Position numbers and translations under genes: made by a program
Assembly: GCA_902791785.1 (NCBI GenBank)
Contig: CADAXH010000097.1
Span: forward strand, 1-7,138
From: an uncultured Ruminococcus sp.
GTDB taxonomy: Bacteria > Bacillota > Clostridia > Oscillospirales > CAG-272
Direction: 5' to 3'
DNA length: 7,138 bases
Shown: positions 4,510-7,138 of the stretch, piece after piece
Position numbering within the stretch: the stretch's first letter is position 1
How the letters are laid out: every line of letters begins with the position of its first letter
Notes under the pieces: generated by a model
The model's database searches: none
What the model was told of the DNA's origin: nothing
The model's input: only the letters and a program-made list of their open reading frames with translations

Positions 4510-5898
4510 CTATTTCGTTTCTGTCTTTTTCTTTTTTGACGACACCACAAGAAAAACAGTGTATGCGACAAACAAAGCAAAGAATATGCCCATGGCAATG
4601 AAGCATCCGGTCAGACTTTTTGCGCTCATGTTCAGAAGAAGCAGCAGAGGCGCAACGGCAACCATGGCCGGAAACTGGGAAATAATGAAAATGCTGCTCG
4701 TCGGAGTCTCGTAATTGGGATCTGTTTCCCTTAGAAGTATCATACCGTTTGAAGCAGTGCCCGTGAGGGTTCCGAAGTTGACGAGAAATGCTTCGTGTTC
4801 AAATCCCTTGAAGCATCTTTTGCAGATCAGTCTGACATATATCGTAGTCACCACTGCACCCGCAGCAGACAGAGCCACTATCATCCATGCATATTTTGCA
4901 ACGACATTTATGTCTATTGCAGCAACTCCGGCTATAATCATCATATCAAATGAGAAGCCCGAGATTCTGTCCATCTGGTAATTGTTTATGTATTTTCTCT
5001 TGACAACGTTCTTCTTTTCGAGCTTTCTCATCACAACCTTTATTATTGTTGCGAAGATAACGCCCCAGATGAAGTTGAATCCCCATGCGATGTCATTGAA
5101 CAGCTTGACGCCTGTGACGTCGCTGAGCTTTGCAAACAGGAACATTATTCCGAAAGAAAAGGCATATGCGAGTGCGACGAGCGCTATCTGGATTGATGTC
5201 TTGTCAACCGACTCACTGTCCTCTATTTCGTTCTTATCTTCAAAGTCTTCCACTTTTCTTGTGGTAGTGGCAACTTTTTCCTGTATCTGGCCTTTTTTCT
5301 TGAATATGTTGATGTAGATAACGCCTACAACAGATGCCACTATAAAGCCTATAGAGGCTATTGTAAGGCCGAAGCTTCCGTTGCCGTCAAATCCGTACTC
5401 TCCGAAATTGATGTCCCATGTGAGCGCATTTCCGGGCCCCTGGCCAAAGCCGAGCGGAAGAATCACGCCCGCATCGTAGAACAGATTGGATCCCGCATAG
5501 AAGAATACAAGTGAGATGGCGATTCCGACAACGGCCTGAAGCATATATGTTCCGCCGGTCAGAAAACCGTTTTGAACAGAATGGAGACCGATGTCTTTTC
5601 TCTTCTCTTTTTCGACCGATTTCATGGTCATTGCAATGAATCCAACACCCAGTGCATGGTATGTGATAACCTGCATTATTCTTGCGTTGATGATTGAAGT
5701 TCCAGTCGTTTTTTCAACCGCAAGGTTTACAAGGAACAGCAGCAGTCCTCCGACCAAGGCACTTGGTATGAATGCTTTCCTGAGCAGAGGAATACTTCTT
5801 CTCAGAGCATTTCCGATCAGAAGGGCTATCATAAGAAGTCCTATGTTGACAACCACGCTCCATACGTCGGCGTATTGTGTTAAATCAAATTTCCACAT
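4510..5898 (-). CDS. gltS: Sodium/glutamate symporter, GltS (ESS) family
   Basis: Members of this family take up glutamate with sodium across the cytoplasmic membrane. The 462 residues are mostly hydrophobic helices arranged as two halves, each with a glycine-rich signature: GFGQGPGNALTW (150-161) in the first half and FGTLTGTASNGMILLRETDP (375-394) in the second. These fit the paired re-entrant loops of ESS carriers. A charged cytoplasmic loop (about 200-234, rich in K, E and D) separates the halves. The protein is longer than the roughly 400 residues of E. coli GltS, partly because of this loop. The C-terminus is basic (SSKKKKTETK). The ATG overlaps the previous stop as TAATG, with GAGG 10 bases upstream, so translation is likely coupled to the acyltransferase. 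The FGQGPGNA version differs from the classic GltS loop, so a related dicarboxylate or amino acid is also possible as substrate. Confidence 0.88.
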   Translation of the reverse strand: MWKFDLTQYADVWSVVVNIGLLMIALLIGNALRRSIPLLRKAFIPSALVGGLLLFLVNLAVEKTTGTSIINARIMQVITYHALGVGFIAMTMKSVEKEKRKDIGLHSVQNGFLTGGTYMLQAVVGIAISLVFFYAGSNLFYDAGVILPLGFGQGPGNALTWDINFGEYGFDGNGSFGLTIASIGFIVASVVGVIYINIFKKKGQIQEKVATTTRKVEDFEDKNEIEDSESVDKTSIQIALVALAYAFSFGIMFLFAKLSDVTGVKLFNDIAWGFNFIWGVIFATIIKVVMRKLEKKNVVKRKYINNYQMDRISGFSFDMMIIAGVAAIDINVVAKYAWMIVALSAAGAVVTTIYVRLICKRCFKGFEHEAFLVNFGTLTGTASNGMILLRETDPNYETPTSSIFIISQFPAMVAVAPLLLLLNMSAKSLTGCFIAMGIFFALFVAYTVFLVVSSKKKKTETK

Positions 5899-7094
5899 TA
5901 TTCATTGTCCTCTAAACAGTAGTATTTTTCAAGTCCGCTGTTTTTGAGTGGCGTTTCAAGCCTGTTGAAGGCAAAAACGTATTTGAGCGGATTGAATCTC
6001 TTGTTCCCCCTGATGACATAATCCGTGCCATCGTGAACAAATGTAACGTTTCTTCCTGAAATGACGGAAGCGGCAGTTATTCCGGACAAGTCGAACTCGT
6101 GCCCGCAGCATGTGAGAACAGTATCCGTCAGTGTGATGCTGCCCTTCCCGAGTTTTTTGCGCTTCTGGTAAGGAACGGCCTCAACAAGTCTTACGTCTTC
6201 GTCGCTGAAGATGACCTGCCCCGGCACAATTTCCATATCGCGGATCTTTTTCTTCTGATAGTCCCAGAAATCTATGAGTCTTTCAAACCCCGGAACACCG
6301 GAAAAATGCAGGTCTTCCCTGAATTCCGCTTTCATTCCGCACTTCAGGCAGTAAACATATTCGTTTTCTGAATACAGCGTTTCAAAACTGCCGCACTTCG
6401 GGCAGCAGAACAGCATTCTTTCAAGGTACTCGGCGCGCTTTCCGCTCCTGTACTTCTCTCCGCTCTCGCTGTCGAATACGCGGAGATTGTCCTTTATTTC
6501 ACTGAACAGTTCTTCCTTGCTCATTTTGGAATACTGTTCATATGTGAGTACTTTTTTTATTTCACCGTAAAAACGGCCGCGTCTGTTTTTGTTCTTGAAT
6601 CTCGGACTCACACCCGAACCGCCGTGAATGTTGTACAGTACAATTGAGGCGTGTGCGCTCTCAACAAACTGAGTGATCGCAGGAAAAATATAAAACTGAA
6701 ACTCTGCATAATAGCGGTTCCCCTCGGGAAACAGCAAAATGGATATGCCATTTTCCAGCATCCTCTTCATTTTCATTGCGGCCCTGAAATCCGATACACC
6801 TTTTTTCTTCGGAATGAGTGAACAGTAATCGAAGAAACGGCCCCTGAGCTTTCCTGCAAAAATGTTGTCCGTAGCCACGGGATACACAGGCTTTACAAAC
6901 GAAGGAAAAACACAGAACGGATCCTGATCGGTCTGGTGATTGCTCAGTACTACAATAGGTTTGCCCTTTTCTATTCTGTATTTGTCCTTGCACCTGTATC
7001 CAAGAAAAACGCGGGTATATATGAAAGACAGAAACCTTATGATCGGGTACAGAACCCTGTGGGACTGTCTTGCAAATCTTGTGTCTTTTGACAT
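5898..7094 (-). CDS. PlsC-like 1-acyl-glycerol-3-phosphate acyltransferase with zinc ribbon and extra C-terminal domain
   Basis: PlsC enzymes transfer a fatty acyl group to lysophosphatidic acid in membrane phospholipid synthesis. The catalytic motif I is NHQTDQD (52-58, with H53 and D58 forming H-x4-D), and motif III is FPEGNR (122-127). The region where motif II usually has an arginine reads IPKKKG (95-100). An amphipathic hydrophobic stretch at about 14-33 could touch the membrane; no full transmembrane helix is obvious. At 231-252 two CPKC/CLKC knuckles (C231, C234, C249, C252) form a zinc ribbon. Residues about 290-380 are beta-rich and may be a PH/GRAM-like domain (inference). The 398 residues far exceed the usual ~240. 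The start is an ATG with AAAGGG 8 bases upstream. The symporter gene follows with a TAATG overlap. The true substrate may differ from that of PlsC because of the extra domains. Confidence 0.85.
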   Translation of the reverse strand: MSKDTRFARQSHRVLYPIIRFLSFIYTRVFLGYRCKDKYRIEKGKPIVVLSNHQTDQDPFCVFPSFVKPVYPVATDNIFAGKLRGRFFDYCSLIPKKKGVSDFRAAMKMKRMLENGISILLFPEGNRYYAEFQFYIFPAITQFVESAHASIVLYNIHGGSGVSPRFKNKNRRGRFYGEIKKVLTYEQYSKMSKEELFSEIKDNLRVFDSESGEKYRSGKRAEYLERMLFCCPKCGSFETLYSENEYVYCLKCGMKAEFREDLHFSGVPGFERLIDFWDYQKKKIRDMEIVPGQVIFSDEDVRLVEAVPYQKRKKLGKGSITLTDTVLTCCGHEFDLSGITAASVISGRNVTFVHDGTDYVIRGNKRFNPLKYVFAFNRLETPLKNSGLEKYYCLEDNE

Positions 7095-7100
7095 GAAACA

Positions 7101-7120
7101 AACCCTTTCTGAAAAGGATT
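7101..7120 (-). promoter_or_regulatory. Hairpin containing the acyltransferase ribosome binding site
   Basis: On the minus strand AATCCTTT (7120-7113) can pair with AAAGGGTT (7108-7101) around TCAG, an 8-bp stem with one T-G pair. The Shine-Dalgarno AAAGGG (7108-7103) lies wholly inside the stem, so initiation could be masked. The stem is weak and may be chance. The promoter lies beyond the right edge. Confidence 0.35.
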
Positions 7121-7138
7121 GTGATTTTGTCCATGAAT

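Noticed and set aside
4715..5947. Plus-strand frames opposite the symporter
   Set aside because: They arise because the complement of membrane-protein codons stays open; there is no ribosome binding site or family motif.
6661..7134. 157-residue minus-strand frame overlapping the 5' part of the acyltransferase gene
   Set aside because: It is out of frame with the PlsC motifs, its translation matches no family, and it has no ribosome binding site that explains its start.
1..7138. CRISPR arrays, tRNA or rRNA genes, insertion sequences or phage genes
   Set aside because: No regularly spaced repeats, tRNA-like folds, transposase or phage motifs were seen on either strand; the longest gene-free gap is about 200 bases.

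Overview
The window looks like chromosomal DNA from a Gram-positive Clostridia-type bacterium (Lachnospiraceae or a relative). This is an inference from the strong GGAGG-type ribosome binding sites, sigma-A promoters with TATAAT boxes, moderate GC content with AT-rich intergenic gaps, and the protein types present: a PAS-GGDEF protein of Firmicutes style, a MazF-type toxin, a GltS-type transporter, and a PlsC-like acyltransferase with a zinc ribbon. Apart from a short fragment at the left edge, every gene lies on the minus strand, so the window reads from right to left.

Right part (7094 down to 4476): a PlsC-like acyltransferase fused to a zinc ribbon and a C-terminal beta-rich domain. It is followed by a sodium/glutamate symporter (GltS/ESS family) whose ATG overlaps the acyltransferase stop as TAATG. 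The pair ends at a strong intrinsic terminator.

Middle (4415 down to 3691): a self-contained type II toxin-antitoxin pair with its own promoter, antitoxin first, then a MazF/PemK-type toxin starting on a GTG that overlaps the antitoxin stop. It has its own terminator, whose stem is almost identical to the symporter's.

Left part (3634 down to 143): a sigma-A promoter drives a PAS-containing GGDEF protein, a 107-residue two-helix membrane protein, and, after a 28-base hairpin, a 425-residue membrane/coiled-coil protein with a four-cysteine tail that starts on TTG. Neither of the last two could be assigned a function. The unit ends in a terminator shared with the convergent gene at the left edge.

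The main oddity is in the GGDEF gene. Its frame is intact through GGDEF, but after residue 519 it runs into a nonsense tail, while the canonical GGDEF end (AD-x3-MY) lies in another frame. About 14-17 residues of core domain, including the expected SxG strand, are absent. This indicates a small out-of-frame deletion that probably destroyed cyclase activity, or a sequencing/assembly error. The 107- and 425-residue genes downstream of it are the best candidates for undescribed biology; a functional link to the GGDEF protein rests only on gene order.
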